Assembly: GCF_018139145.2 (NCBI RefSeq)
Contig: NC_059471.1
Coordinates: 96,784,914 to 96,848,913 of the forward strand
Source of the DNA: Gymnogyps californianus
Taxonomy: Eukaryota; Chordata; Aves; Accipitriformes; Cathartidae
Direction: 5' to 3'
DNA: 64,000 nt
The position numbers were made by a program, and so were the translations under genes. Below, piece after piece: positions 10,888 through 22,300 of this stretch (position 1 is its first letter; every line of letters begins with the position of its first letter). Below the pieces are notes generated by a model. It made no database searches. It saw only the letters and a program-made list of their open reading frames with translations, and was not told the DNA's origin.

Positions 10888-11616
10888 GGTTGTGTGTAGC
10901 TAAAAATCAGACTGAGAAAGGAAGGAACAAAATAACTTCTCCCATAGGACTGCCCCAGTCCTGGCCTTGCCACGTCATTTTAGCGGTGCCATGAGTCCAC
11001 TGCTGCACCCAGTAAGGCAGATGCTCCGCTGAGGCTGCTCGAATCCTCTGCTCTAGAAGGGGCTTGTGAGGGAGCAACGGGTTTGATGGAAATTACCAAC
11101 GCATTTTATACTGGCTGCTGCATTGGATTTTTGACCTGTTTTACTGGGGAGCTTCAACAGACGTACTTTCCTATGGAAAAAAAATCAAAATAGGACCTTT
11201 CAACATGATTTCACTCTGGAAGAATAACCAAAATGACACATCTGGATAGGATAACTTCTTTCTTGACCATAACCATAAAATACATTTTCAGAAAGTATTC
11301 CTTCAGAAAAACACTGTTATTTTTGTTATTTCATTTTACTTTTTGCCATATTTTTAATCTTGGCTGCTTATGAATGTTTTGCAGATGAAATTAAATTTTA
11401 AAAATAAGAATTGAAATTAAAAAAAATGGAGCAAAGACCATTTTTCAAAAACACCATTTTGTAGGAAAGTGTGGAATGAAAAATTTGCAATTTCTGAATT
11501 TTCTGTGGAATTGCAATTCCAAGTCTGGACAAGCATACCTGCTTCATCTGGGAAGGATAGACTGATGCTATCAGGGATCCCTGGTAAACTGAGTTGACTT
11601 TGAACTGATGACATAG
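10888..11616 (+). repeat. Direct duplication, copy 2 (729 bp)
   Basis: Second copy of 6712-7440 in the same orientation, with one mismatch seen (C at 11525). The flanks differ fully from those of copy 1: ACCAAA precedes it and TAATGAAGG follows. No target-site duplication is evident around this copy. Copy 1 has an inexact hint only, ATTTCCT at 6705-6711 and again at 7445-7451, four bases beyond the right edge. Confidence 0.95.
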
Positions 11617-14600
11617 TAATGAAGGTTTTAAATTCCTGAGCCATCCAACTGTCTATTAACAGCTCTTTAAACTTACTACATACACACTGATACTGATCTG
11701 CTTATTATTGCAGAAATTCTAAACATAAACATTATTATGAAATCTTGTTTTAGACACCAAGAAAGGTGAGAGACTGAAACACTAGACAGCTTTTCTTTGT
11801 CTTATATTCCACATGTGAGAGTGGAGTCAGACATAACAGCCCTGTAACCTGCTCTGGGAGAAAAATAAGCCCTTATAGGACAAAATGCCCAGCAATTATT
11901 CAAACAATTTAGACTGAAAGGGCTTAGGAAAAAGTAGCTGAGAAAGAGGGAGGGAGAAACATCACAGCTGAGGAAAACAAAGTACAGAAAAGTGTGGTAA
12001 GGACACAGACGTGTGCTTTTGTCAAGAAATGGTTTCTTTCTTAGAAGGTTAATTAACAGGATAATGTTTTTCTAATACATGTTGGCACTATCAGCCAGAA
12101 AAGGGTTGCCAAAATGACAGCCCCTTCATACTATGGGAAAGAAGACAAACCCCTCTGACTATAAGCAATTTTGTACCATTAGGTGTTCCTATCAGGCTCT
12201 TTTTCCTACTTCGTCTGAAGCAAAGAACAATTACGCTGCCTATGGGGAATACATGCCCACTTTGCCTGGTTTGTTTAGATCACTAAATGTGACTGCCTTC
12301 CCTCTTTGAGTTTTTGTTTCTGGACTGATTGTGCTCTGCAGCCTGATTTCCACTTGAGTCCACTCAGGAATAGGATGCTGAAACATGATTGTTTGCACTC
12401 TTGGAGGCTGCCGTTTTTTAATGCCACACACTGCCTTAATGAGCTTCACCCCGAGTGCGCGACTCAGCTGGCAGTGAAAAACAGGAAGCATTTTGGCACA
12501 CATTTTCCCTTTGTGGGGTGAGAGAGGAAGCAGACGCGAGCCCTGGTTCAACAGTGACACAATTAAAATGGAAACAGAGAGCTGCCTTGCCCTTGGTGCG
12601 GCATGAGATCAAACCTGGGTCACCCCTGTAGGCTGTCTCGCTGCCGAGACCCCCCGGTTTGGAACGGAGATGTACGAGAAATGTCCATGTTAAAACTCAC
12701 ATGTACGTGGTCTCCAGGGGCCTGAGCCAGCAAAGTCAAGGGGAAGTCTGCCTGCAGATTTCCACAAAGTCTGGATTGAGTCCTATCTCTTCCCTTCTAG
12801 TGAGCAAGGATCCTTCCAACTAAGTGGGTAGAAAAATTTGTCAGGTGAAGATTGCTGCTGTATTTGGTGCTACGAGAGTCTTTAAATGCCTATAGCATTA
12901 AAAAAATAGTGGCATCTGTATTTACACTGAGCCACCTGTACCACATAATTTACAAGTGCAGATATTCTGGACTTGAAAAAGCAAGGTATTTTTTGGTGGT
13001 AATTCCTGTAAGTGGGCCCATTTCAGCTGTTGGCAAACATAGGATTTAATTCTCCCAGCTGTCTAGGCACTTTCCAAGTCCTCTTCATAGTTGTGTCTGA
13101 GAGCCCCAATCGTTAATTGATCTTCATCATTCCCCTCTGATAGGCAATCAGGCTAAGCTGTACCTAGTGATCACTTGATATATAAAACTGAATGTATCCA
13201 TGAGGAGAAGAGGGGTTGACCGTCTTCTTGACCAAAGTAATTATTTGGGAAAATATCCAGGAAAATGTTATTTCAGTGGACCACTGGACTCAGAAAGTTC
13301 CTTCCAAGGTTGTATTCTGCTAGAGACCACCATAAAGAAGAAGAGATATGTCCCACTGGCTTGCATATTGCTTTCTCTGACCGTCCTCATCTACACATGA
13401 TCACATACAACCTATTGGAAAACCACGCCCCTTTCTCCAAATGGGACCGCTCAGGTATGTGTACATTTACAAAGGCCTCTCCAGCACTGCCTGAGTACAC
13501 GGACAAAAGAACAAGCTTCCTCTGCGACCTACTCTATTAATTGATCATATAGTATCACCCTCCTCTATCACAGATATCAGACCCTTTGGTCTGCTTGCCT
13601 CTCCAAAGAAGGAGAAGTTGATGCTCGGTGTTGGGAACTGCTGTGCACCAGGAATGGAAGCTTTTGCATACGACTGCTTCTGCCCATGCTGCTAAGAGCG
13701 GCTGCCTTTTCTTCTCCTTAGCTTACGACAAGCTAACACTTTCCCCTCTGTAGCTACTAAGTGCCTAGATGACTGTTCAGAATTTTTGGATGTTAGATTT
13801 CTTTCTTCATTTGGGATATTTTGTAATAGTAGCAAGCATGGGAGTGGGGTGGGGGGGACACTAACCTTTCTTTCTTTCATTGGTAAATAACATTAAAAGC
13901 AACTTGGAAGCTATGCAGTTGTAAGAACAAAATATGATCCCATTCTACACCTTGGGATAATTTTTTTTAATGCAAAGTGAGCAAAGGTGCATGAGAGAGC
14001 ATTTTAGCATGATAGCATTAATCTGTGTTTCATTATGTCTGTCAGAACAGGATTCATGAGGATAAAACCTGTGCTGAGCAGGAGCATTCTCCTGAAACCG
14101 CAAATACGACATTTCTGAAAGATGGCAAGGTGAAATTTTTATCATCTTCATTAGAAGCCAAATCCCTTTACCAGTGGCCAAACAAAATTTCCAAGCTAGT
14201 GTTACAGGGACACTTTAGAAAGATAGCAAAATGCAAACTGATATTGGTGTTCAGCACAGTCAGGATGCCATCTCTTTCTAACAAAGGGATACGGTTTCTG
14301 TCATAACATCATGGACAGTGCCTGTCTAAGGCAGCGTCATTCCAACAGCCAATTATTCCCACTTAGTGAGCAGAAACTGCGTAATGAGATACGATGGCGT
14401 TTCCCGAGACGCAGAGGAAGAAGGGATTAAAAAAACCCCACCAAGCTCCTCAGCTTCTGCACACTGTTCAGACGAACTGCTAAATCTTACGGAAAACTCT
14501 TCACCTCTCTCACCACAGCAGTCAACCTTCATCTGCTCCACATGCGAGGACTGAAAACGCATCAAGAACTGTTTAGTGCTTTCTCAGTGTAAAAAAAAGA

Positions 14601-14630
14601 AGAAAGCATTTTTACAGTAAAGACCTTTGT
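11617..14630. other. Non-coding stretch
   Basis: Single-copy-looking DNA with no supportable gene. It includes a CpG-retaining patch at about 12455-12690 and a G-rich tract near 13844-13857. Confidence 0.55.
12455..12690. other. CpG-retaining patch
   Basis: About twelve CpG dinucleotides occur in roughly 235 bp of moderate GC content, well above the surrounding sequence. The open frames over it (106 codons on the minus strand, 71 on the plus strand) have no recognisable domain. It is a candidate for conserved or unmethylated regulatory DNA; this is inference. Confidence 0.35.
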
Positions 14631-14775
14631 CATCTGTAGATCTCCAAGTAATTTACAAAGAAGTCAATATCTCCATCTTGCAGATGGAAAGCAGAGGACC
14701 AAAGATGAACTGATCGACCCATGGTCACCCAGCAGCAAAGCCTGGAGAGCCCTAAAGTCCAGACCCCTAACAGAA
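14631..14775 (-). mobile_element. MIR-type SINE relic (minus strand)
   Basis: The plus strand reads like the reverse complement of an amniote MIR. A CTGTAGATCTCCAAGTA... segment is followed by CTCCATCTTGCAGATGG (for the usual CCCATTTTACAGATGAGG), then GGTCACCCAGCAGCAAAG, then a segment resembling the CCAGGTCTGACTCC end. The order and spacing of the blocks fit the family. Divergence is high, as expected for an ancient element. Exact ends are uncertain. Confidence 0.65.
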
Positions 14776-15150
14776 GGCTGCATTCACAAACCCAGACACA
14801 GAAAGAACATTTCAGGGAATAAATTCCAGCTCTGCTTTCCATTTCGTAACAACTATCTCCTTAAAAAGAAAAGTACTGATCGATACAAAATAAGACAGGT
14901 GGATGAATGGTGGAAAGATGACATTTGATCACCTTAAATGGAAAATACAAGCAATGTAGACAGTCTGCTCATATGTCATTCACAGGTATGAGTCTATACA
15001 AGCCAGTTTTGCAAGAGTTTGTAGATCTTTTTTATGATTGTGTTTCAGCTTCAAATCTTACTGGCTTCTGCCCACAGACTTGTCATCTCTGGAAACCCCA
15101 GCTTATGCTAAGTGTAGGCCCTTTGAGGTCTCTGAAAACACATGGAATAT

Positions 15151-15310
15151 GAAAAAGGCAGAAAAGAACTGGGAAGGGAGAGGAAGCAGAAGACAAAGCA
15201 GGAAAAGTAAAGAAAGAAAAAGAAATTTGAGAGAAAGGAAACAGGAGAATGAAAAAGATTAAGAGAAGGGAAGAGTCATGAGAAGAAAAATAGGAGGAGA
15301 GATAGGGAAA
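15151..15310 (+). repeat. 160-bp purine-rich strand
   Basis: By hand count about 88% of the bases in this 160-bp stretch are A or G on the plus strand, as degenerate GAAA/GGAA wording without a fixed unit. Strong strand asymmetry of this kind is prone to triplex formation. A 74-codon frame across its left part encodes a run of Lys, Arg and Glu that simply mirrors the composition. Confidence 0.8.
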
Positions 15311-16533
15311 TTTGGTTTTAATTATGTTTATTGTAGTTCTTCATGCACAAAATTACAAAGTGAAAACAACATAAACAGCTCTGCTGCAGGCATGCTAGGA
15401 AACAATCCATAAAGCAAGAAAATGTTATATAGGAGCTTGTAGTGACTTACTGCATTATTCACTACGTAATAATTGCCCAAAAGAAATTAATGAGTCTTTT
15501 TTCAATTAGTTTGGCAGATAACTGGAAAGACTTGTAGGCTTCTTCGCTGTAGATTCTTTACCTAAATAACAGATAAAAGACAACCAAGACCTTTAGAAGC
15601 TGGTTGTAAAAATAAAAAGTTAGATATGCTCTGTTCAAGAGAGGTACCCCTGCCCCAGAGCAGGACCCATCATAGCAGGGAGCATATATTAATATAGCAG
15701 AGGACAATCCCTGCTCAGACATCTTGCAGAAAACAGTGGAAAGAAGAAACAAGCTGTGCTGAAAAACATGAGAATGAAAGATTTAAAAAGTTCAAACCCT
15801 GAACCCCAACAAATTCACAAATCCACCTATAAAGCTGGCCCAGCTTTCGGCTACTCAGATAGTACAAGGGACAAGCATAACAGGAATAGCCAAGTAATTT
15901 AGGTATGACAAGTTTTGACCAGGGTAAAGTCATGCTGCCCAGAGGACTGCATTCTCCTCCCCACTGATTAAGGCCAACGAGGACCCAAATACCACAACCT
16001 TTCCAAATCTTCCCATTTCCATTCCACATTTAGGGCTTCCCCCCATATTCCTAAACCCATGCTCATTTTATTTTCTCTCTTGAAAGAAGGAAATCAGAAA
16101 ACCCTTTGACCTGAAGGGCTGAATGGAGAGTACCTCCTATCCACAGCAGATTTCTTTATTTCCCCCTAGAGTTTGGATGATGATCACAAAGATTTTTCTT
16201 TTCATTTCCTTATTACTTGTTTGTACCTTTGAACTTTTCTAATTTAGAAATCCATGATTCTTTACCGTCTTCATCTCAGATCTCTAGCTGCTGGATCTTC
16301 CCTGATAGCAGCTAACAAGGCTGGGATCATTAATCAAACAATCAAGGAGAAGATCTAGATACGTGTTAATAGGAGGGTATTCTTTCTCATTATAGCACTG
16401 ACAGCTTATCTTAAAGTTTCCTGTCAAAATGTCCTTGAAATCTGCTGAGTGTTATCCTTGCCAAACATATTGTCACAAAAATTCTGCTTGTTTCTAACAA
16501 AAGCCTCTGAACCGGTTGGTACAATTTCTGGCT

Positions 16534-16559
16534 AAAAAAAAAAAAAAAAAAAAAAAAAA
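16534..16559 (+). repeat. Poly-A run (26 A)
   Basis: Twenty-six consecutive A. I see no AATAAA in the preceding 30 bases and no recognisable spliced gene copy upstream, so a retrocopy tail is not supported and a simple homopolymer is the safer reading. Confidence 0.9.
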
Positions 16560-16734
16560 GAAAATCAGTAAACTATCAATACTGAGCAACAATGTAAAAT
16601 TATAGTGAAGCGCCTACACTCCCAAAAGATTTATGTGTGTATAGGTCTATCTGTGTGTGCCCATGTCCTGCACAGCGTGACTTGGCACCTGAGCTCTGAG
16701 CAGCTGGCACACCTGCAATGTCAAGAGTGCAGTG

Positions 16735-16920
16735 CGCGTCACAGGAGGAGTTTTACGAGTCATCACACCGATAGCAATTAATTGGCACAGCACGTCGGCA
16801 AAGCTCAGACCAGCCCAGGACTGTAGGGACTGGCATACTGTGCATCTTTTATACCGCCAACTGCCTCCGACACTCATTAAACACAACTGCCCGACTGACC
16901 AGTCAAACACGATTGATGCG
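16735..16920. other. CpG-retaining block with homeodomain-type core
   Basis: Eleven CpG sites occur in 186 bp at about 50% GC. By hand count that is near the number expected by chance, whereas bulk vertebrate DNA keeps only about a fifth to a quarter. An AATTAATTGG core at about 16777-16786 is typical of homeodomain sites, and a CACCTG E-box lies just upstream near 16710. No open frame with a recognisable domain covers it. Candidate regulatory element; function is inference. Confidence 0.4.
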
Positions 16921-19330
16921 TGCTACTTTCTGGAACAGTCTGTCTTCTCTTATGTCCTTAACCTGCTACACTAATACTGTACTTCTCTCTTAAAACCGCC
17001 TATCAGAGCAAAAGGGTGTCCATGGAAACCTTTCTTGCTTTACACTAGCTATGCAGTCTGTTGCTACACTTTCACATCAGATTTGTTACTGGTGCTTATT
17101 CACTTGGAATGAAACAGTAAACTTGTCTGGAGATGTCCTGAATTATTCATAGACAACATGCACAAAGATAAGTCAGGGCATGAGATGTACCTCGGTGTTG
17201 AAGCCAACATGGTATGTAAGAGTGAATGATGCTTGCATGGCTTTGTGGGAGAGCTGCGTCTCAACCACTGTGAATGACTAGGAATTGGGTAACGATCATT
17301 AAGACCTGCAAGCCAATTTGCCTTTGACAATGGAAGTCAGGGGAAGTTTTGACACAGCAACTGCCTTTGCCTCACTTTGATTGTGAACACAGCATTAAGG
17401 CCTGAAGTCACTTCCAGGTTCATATTTAGACTTTCAAAAGGAGCAGTTTTGTGGGCACATAGAGGCAAGTATATCTGATAGCGCTTAGACAGCTAATTAC
17501 TTCATTATGCCTATCAAGGAAGTAGTTAGATGACTAAATATCATTGACTATGGCTCTGGAGCTGGAAAACTATACATGGAAGTTGGATAAATCAGTCAAT
17601 TCCAAATTTGTTATCCGGCATCAGCTTTGAGCTCATTTTTGACACAGTAAAGGTATATTCACCATACAAATATTTGTGCCTTACAAACAATTTCTGCCTT
17701 CCTTTGAAGTCTGGTACCGAAAGAGCCAGAAGCTAGTATTTGTGAACCATTAGTGGACCTGCTTCAAAAATGCTGGGTCCAGTTCTGGTTGCACATCACT
17801 CCAATATACATCACGTGACTTTGATTTCTAGTCTGAGTCTGCAGGATCAGAAATGGGCCCATTTATAAAGCCATCACCTAATCAGGTAGTCATGCTTTTC
17901 TAAAAAAACATGTACATCTATTACTCTGAGAAAAATTAAGTGAATTTTCCCTTGGCAATCTCCATCCGGGAGTACGTGGACTGGATGGCACAGAAAGCTA
18001 ACATCAGCCTTCACAAGCCTCCAAGATCTTGTCCATCGGTGTCTCATCAGCACTGCAATGACAGGCACTCCACTTCTGAATAGTGGAAAGACACTATATT
18101 TTCATGGTAGCTAAAAATGGGAGATGAAGTGATTCCGTACTTAAAATACTTCTGTAAGCATTGGATGAAATAGTCAGTTAAGCTCTCGTGTTCATCCTTG
18201 TCCAAAACGGGAAATTTTTTTTGAAATCACAAAATCTTTGAGAGAAGAGAAACTTGGTTCTGACCCAGCTATAGCCATTAGCAGGCTCAGGGAAGCATCC
18301 TAATTTGAAGACGTTAGTCACAAAAGCAAGATCCCACGTGCCACAGCACAAGATAATGGATTTAAAAACAAGAGAGAGACCTTCCTAAACCACTGTTGGT
18401 TGACCAATTTGACCACTGGGAAGAGATTTCTGTTTATAAATTACATGTTCCTATTTAAATTAACTCAAACTTCCCTCTGTGCTATCTTTATTTTAAAATC
18501 AGATTTATACCAGTTAGCAATTTTTCCATAAAGCAGCTTACAGATCTATGCCATCACAGTTGCTGTCTGACTTTAAGCTGTCAGTAATGTAGTACTGCAA
18601 GATGTTTTTAACTTGAATTATATATATATCTTATATTTAAATGACTTTAGAATTGTGTATAAAGCCTTGTTTTTAAACACTTGTTCTCTTTCTGGAGGTT
18701 GTGTACACGTGCACAGTTTCTTAGGAATCCAAGAATTTTATGATTCTAATACTCCTACGGAACATGACTAAATATTCAGCAATGCTTCAAATTAAGTTAA
18801 TGCCCCACCCCAGCAGATCAGCTCTTCAAACAGCCTACATTCCTTCACCTGGGAGTGGAAGGAAATCACGAAAAAAAAGTAAATAAAGGAGTGAGATGGA
18901 AAGCATTTTTGCTGTGCGATTATCCTGATTCTCAACTTGCACTCCCTGAGAAACAAGAGGGAAGAGCAATGCTTGAAATGTCCCTTGGTCATCATAGGGA
19001 AAAATTGCTTACGGATCAGTACTACCATCCGTACTCACCTTGACCAGTATCTTACTCTGGCAGGCCACTGAATCCAGACAGAGATCCCAATGCCTTATGT
19101 CTTAAAAGCATAACAGATACGAATGAGATGCCCCTCACAGCACTACTCCTGCCATGCTCTCACTGTGGGTTGTAGCAGAGAGGAGGAAGAGTTTTCAGGA
19201 CATCTTCTCTCTCATTTTGCAGAAGAGCGTTCTTCTCACTCAGCTGGTTTCCCCCAGACTACTCCATAAGGTAGCACTAAGCTTGAGCTCCTGCCTCCCA
19301 ATGTAATTTTCACACATAACCTACCTGTTT

Positions 19331-19348
19331 GGGGGGGGTGTGGGGGGG
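19331..19348 (+). repeat. Paired G runs (G8 and G7)
   Basis: Runs of eight and seven G separated by TGT. They could supply G-quadruplex tracts. Confidence 0.85.
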
Positions 19349-22300
19349 AGCACATTTGCACACATCTGCATATTTGAGAGTACACTCATCCACCTGAACT
19401 GACCATTTCATACTTATTAGGCAAATATCATGATGACTCCAGATCTTCCTTCCAAGCTATCTGGAGGGAATAACTCAGAAATTTTGCAAGACTTTTGCTT
19501 TCTTCCCACTGTAATGATTTCATTATCATAAACCAGCCTGCTAGCAGACAAACCAGTGAATTTTGCCCCATGCTGAGCAAAGCCTTGGTACAGGGTCCAT
19601 ATTTTGCCATTTAGCTCAAGATGAAACTCACATGTTTATCAGTCATACTTGGGAGCATTACTGTTCTTCAGCAGAGATTTTTGCCTTCTGAGGAGGTGGT
19701 TTGTGTTCCATACACCCTCTGAATCACATTCTGCTTTTTAGATTTTGGTATGCAATGATGACACAGCAAATTACACCCCTGTAATATGAAAGGATAATAT
19801 TTTTCTAGCAACAGTTCATGAGGCTGTGACCAGCTGGTCCAAAATGGTTAGCAACAGTACATTCTCAAAGGGCTGCTGGTACTGCAGCTCCTCAGTCTCT
19901 AATTCCCAGTTTTTAGGCTTGAAATGAATGGAGCATCTTGCATGAAGGCATTCCACTCTGGATCATACAGTAGTGGGAGTTTCAGAAGAGTGTAAGTTTT
20001 CTTCACTGTAAGAAGCTCATCTTATATCTTGTGTCTTGTTCACATGATGAGACAACATCTTTGACGACATCTATGCATGTATGTTGATGATACAGGGAGA
20101 TAGGGTCACCCCTAAATTCTCTGCACCTCCAAAAAAGAGACGAATGTGAGAGAGGGAAACTCCATTGCACAGCATATGCTGCTACTTACTTACTTTGACT
20201 TGACATTGATGGATGCATTCAAGTATTTACAAGCTGCCTGATGAGATGACTCAGAGAAAGTTTGAAAGAAACAGCACGGCTGACACCCCTGCTTGAAGGG
20301 GGAGGAAGTGGGAGGGAAAGATTGCCTTGAGATCAGAGTTTGTGGTTTTTTAAAATGCTGCTGCTTCACAAGCCCACTCTTTGTGCTGGAGTAATTATGT
20401 GGGTGTACTAGGAAAAAAAGCTAAGCAGCTTGAGAAAGGTCTGGCTGTGGGGAAACCCAAATTTAAAAATCTCGAAGAAGTAGAGCAGCTCAGTGGTCCT
20501 GGAGGAGGACATGCAAGCCATCTTTGCAAGAGCCTAGAGCAGTTACTGGGACAGTCCTGGGACAGTTTGGGGTGCAGGTCAGTCATCTGTGGGTGGCGAG
20601 CCCACTTTTCCATCATCCTGCCCGTACAGCTCCTCCCTACTGGGGATGTCCCCCATCCTGTGGCATTGCACAAGACGTAGATCAAGCACGTTTCTCCCGT
20701 AACTCGAAGACTGCTTTAGTTGAAGGCTTCTGTGATGACGTGAGGATGTGAACAGGAGCAGGCACTGGAGGGCCAAAAAGCCATCCAGACCTCTTCCTCT
20801 CTCCCCTGCAATGTGTGTGGCTGGGCCCCAGAGATGTGTCCTGGTACTCACCAGCACGAAGCCCTCTCGCTTGGAGGCAGGCTAGACCCATGGCACGGCA
20901 CTGAGCAGCTGCCCTGGAGATCTTGTCTGTCATCACTGACTTTTTAATGAGCAGAAAGCAGAAAGAAATGTGCATCCTGTTCTATGAATTACCATTTTTG
21001 AGCTGTCAGGCAGGAAATACCTGCATCAAGCTGGGAAGGCACTCCCATAAGCCATTGCATTTAACTCTTTCCCTCCATTTTCCTAACAGCTCATGCAGGT
21101 CACAGAGCAACAGTGTAGGAAAAAAGCCAGAGAAGCTGGCTTTCTCCACGGATCCATATGGGAGTGATGCACCTCCACCTGCCCTTATACCACCTCCCCA
21201 TGTCACAGGCCAGGGAGGGGAGGTGCCCTTGTGAAGCCAGTGGTGCAAGGGAAGAGTGTGGTTAAAACTTGGACTTCATCCCCATCCTCAAGACAGCAAT
21301 GCTCATACTGTAATCAGCACGGCAAGAAGAACAAGCTCCCCAGGTAAACAGTTGGCACAGTTCCCCAGCGTGGAGGAAGAGGAGGAAAAAGACCATTTCA
21401 GCTCCAGAGCATGTGCTACCCCTTACTGAGTCCTAACAGGAATTTTGTAACATACCTTCGTACAATGACAAACCAAGGATGCGAGCTATTTCTTGTATGC
21501 ATTGCTGGTTTAATTCATGAGATAAGCTGCCTTCAGAGTCCATTTCAGGCAGCTCCAGAAACAATTTGGGAATGTCTAGAGCATCCTCTGCCTGCAGCTC
21601 ACACCGGCGTGCCCAGGCGAGCTCCACGCCAGCTGTGGGGGCCTGGGTAGGGGTGCTGCTGTGGAAGTGGGAGCTTGGCGTGGATTAACCACCCCGGGAC
21701 CTACCCAGGCTCTGTAGCAGAGGCATACCCTAACTTGCAAAAGGAATGTGATGTATAAGAATTATTCTCCACCCAAGGAAATATCACATGCTACTATTTA
21801 TATTCTTTTATATCCTCTAGGGGCTTGAATACTTCTGGATGCTTCCTCTTCCTCAAAAGAAAAAAAAAAGGGGAGAGATTGAGAAACTACTGGAAAATCC
21901 TAAGATGGCTGTCTTGTTCTGAAGAAATGAGAGTATTTATCTCTCAAAAGTTTTTTGTAAAAATCTCTAATTGCATTACGAGATATTTTATTTCCTTGGA
22001 ATTTCATTTTTCTGTCAGACTTCACTGAAAGGGATATTTTTCTTGTCAAATCTTGTGGAACTGCAAAAAAAAGACACATTTTCCTGAAACACTATGGTGG
22101 TGAAATTTCATTTGGAATGAAAGACATTACAGAAATGCAGGTGCATTGTTGTTGAGAATAATTTTATGTAACAGAAAGTTGATGGACTTGTAGGTCTTTT
22201 TTGGACGTGAGATGTAGTTATTACTCATTTCCCAGTGCTCACAGAACTAGCTGCCCCTGCTAACGCCAATGGGAGAACTTCGGTGGACTACAGAGGGAAC

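Noticed and set aside
16534..16559. A26 run considered as a retrocopy tail
   Set aside because: No AATAAA shortly upstream, no gene-like sequence and no target-site duplication. CR1, the main bird LINE, does not use poly(A) tails.
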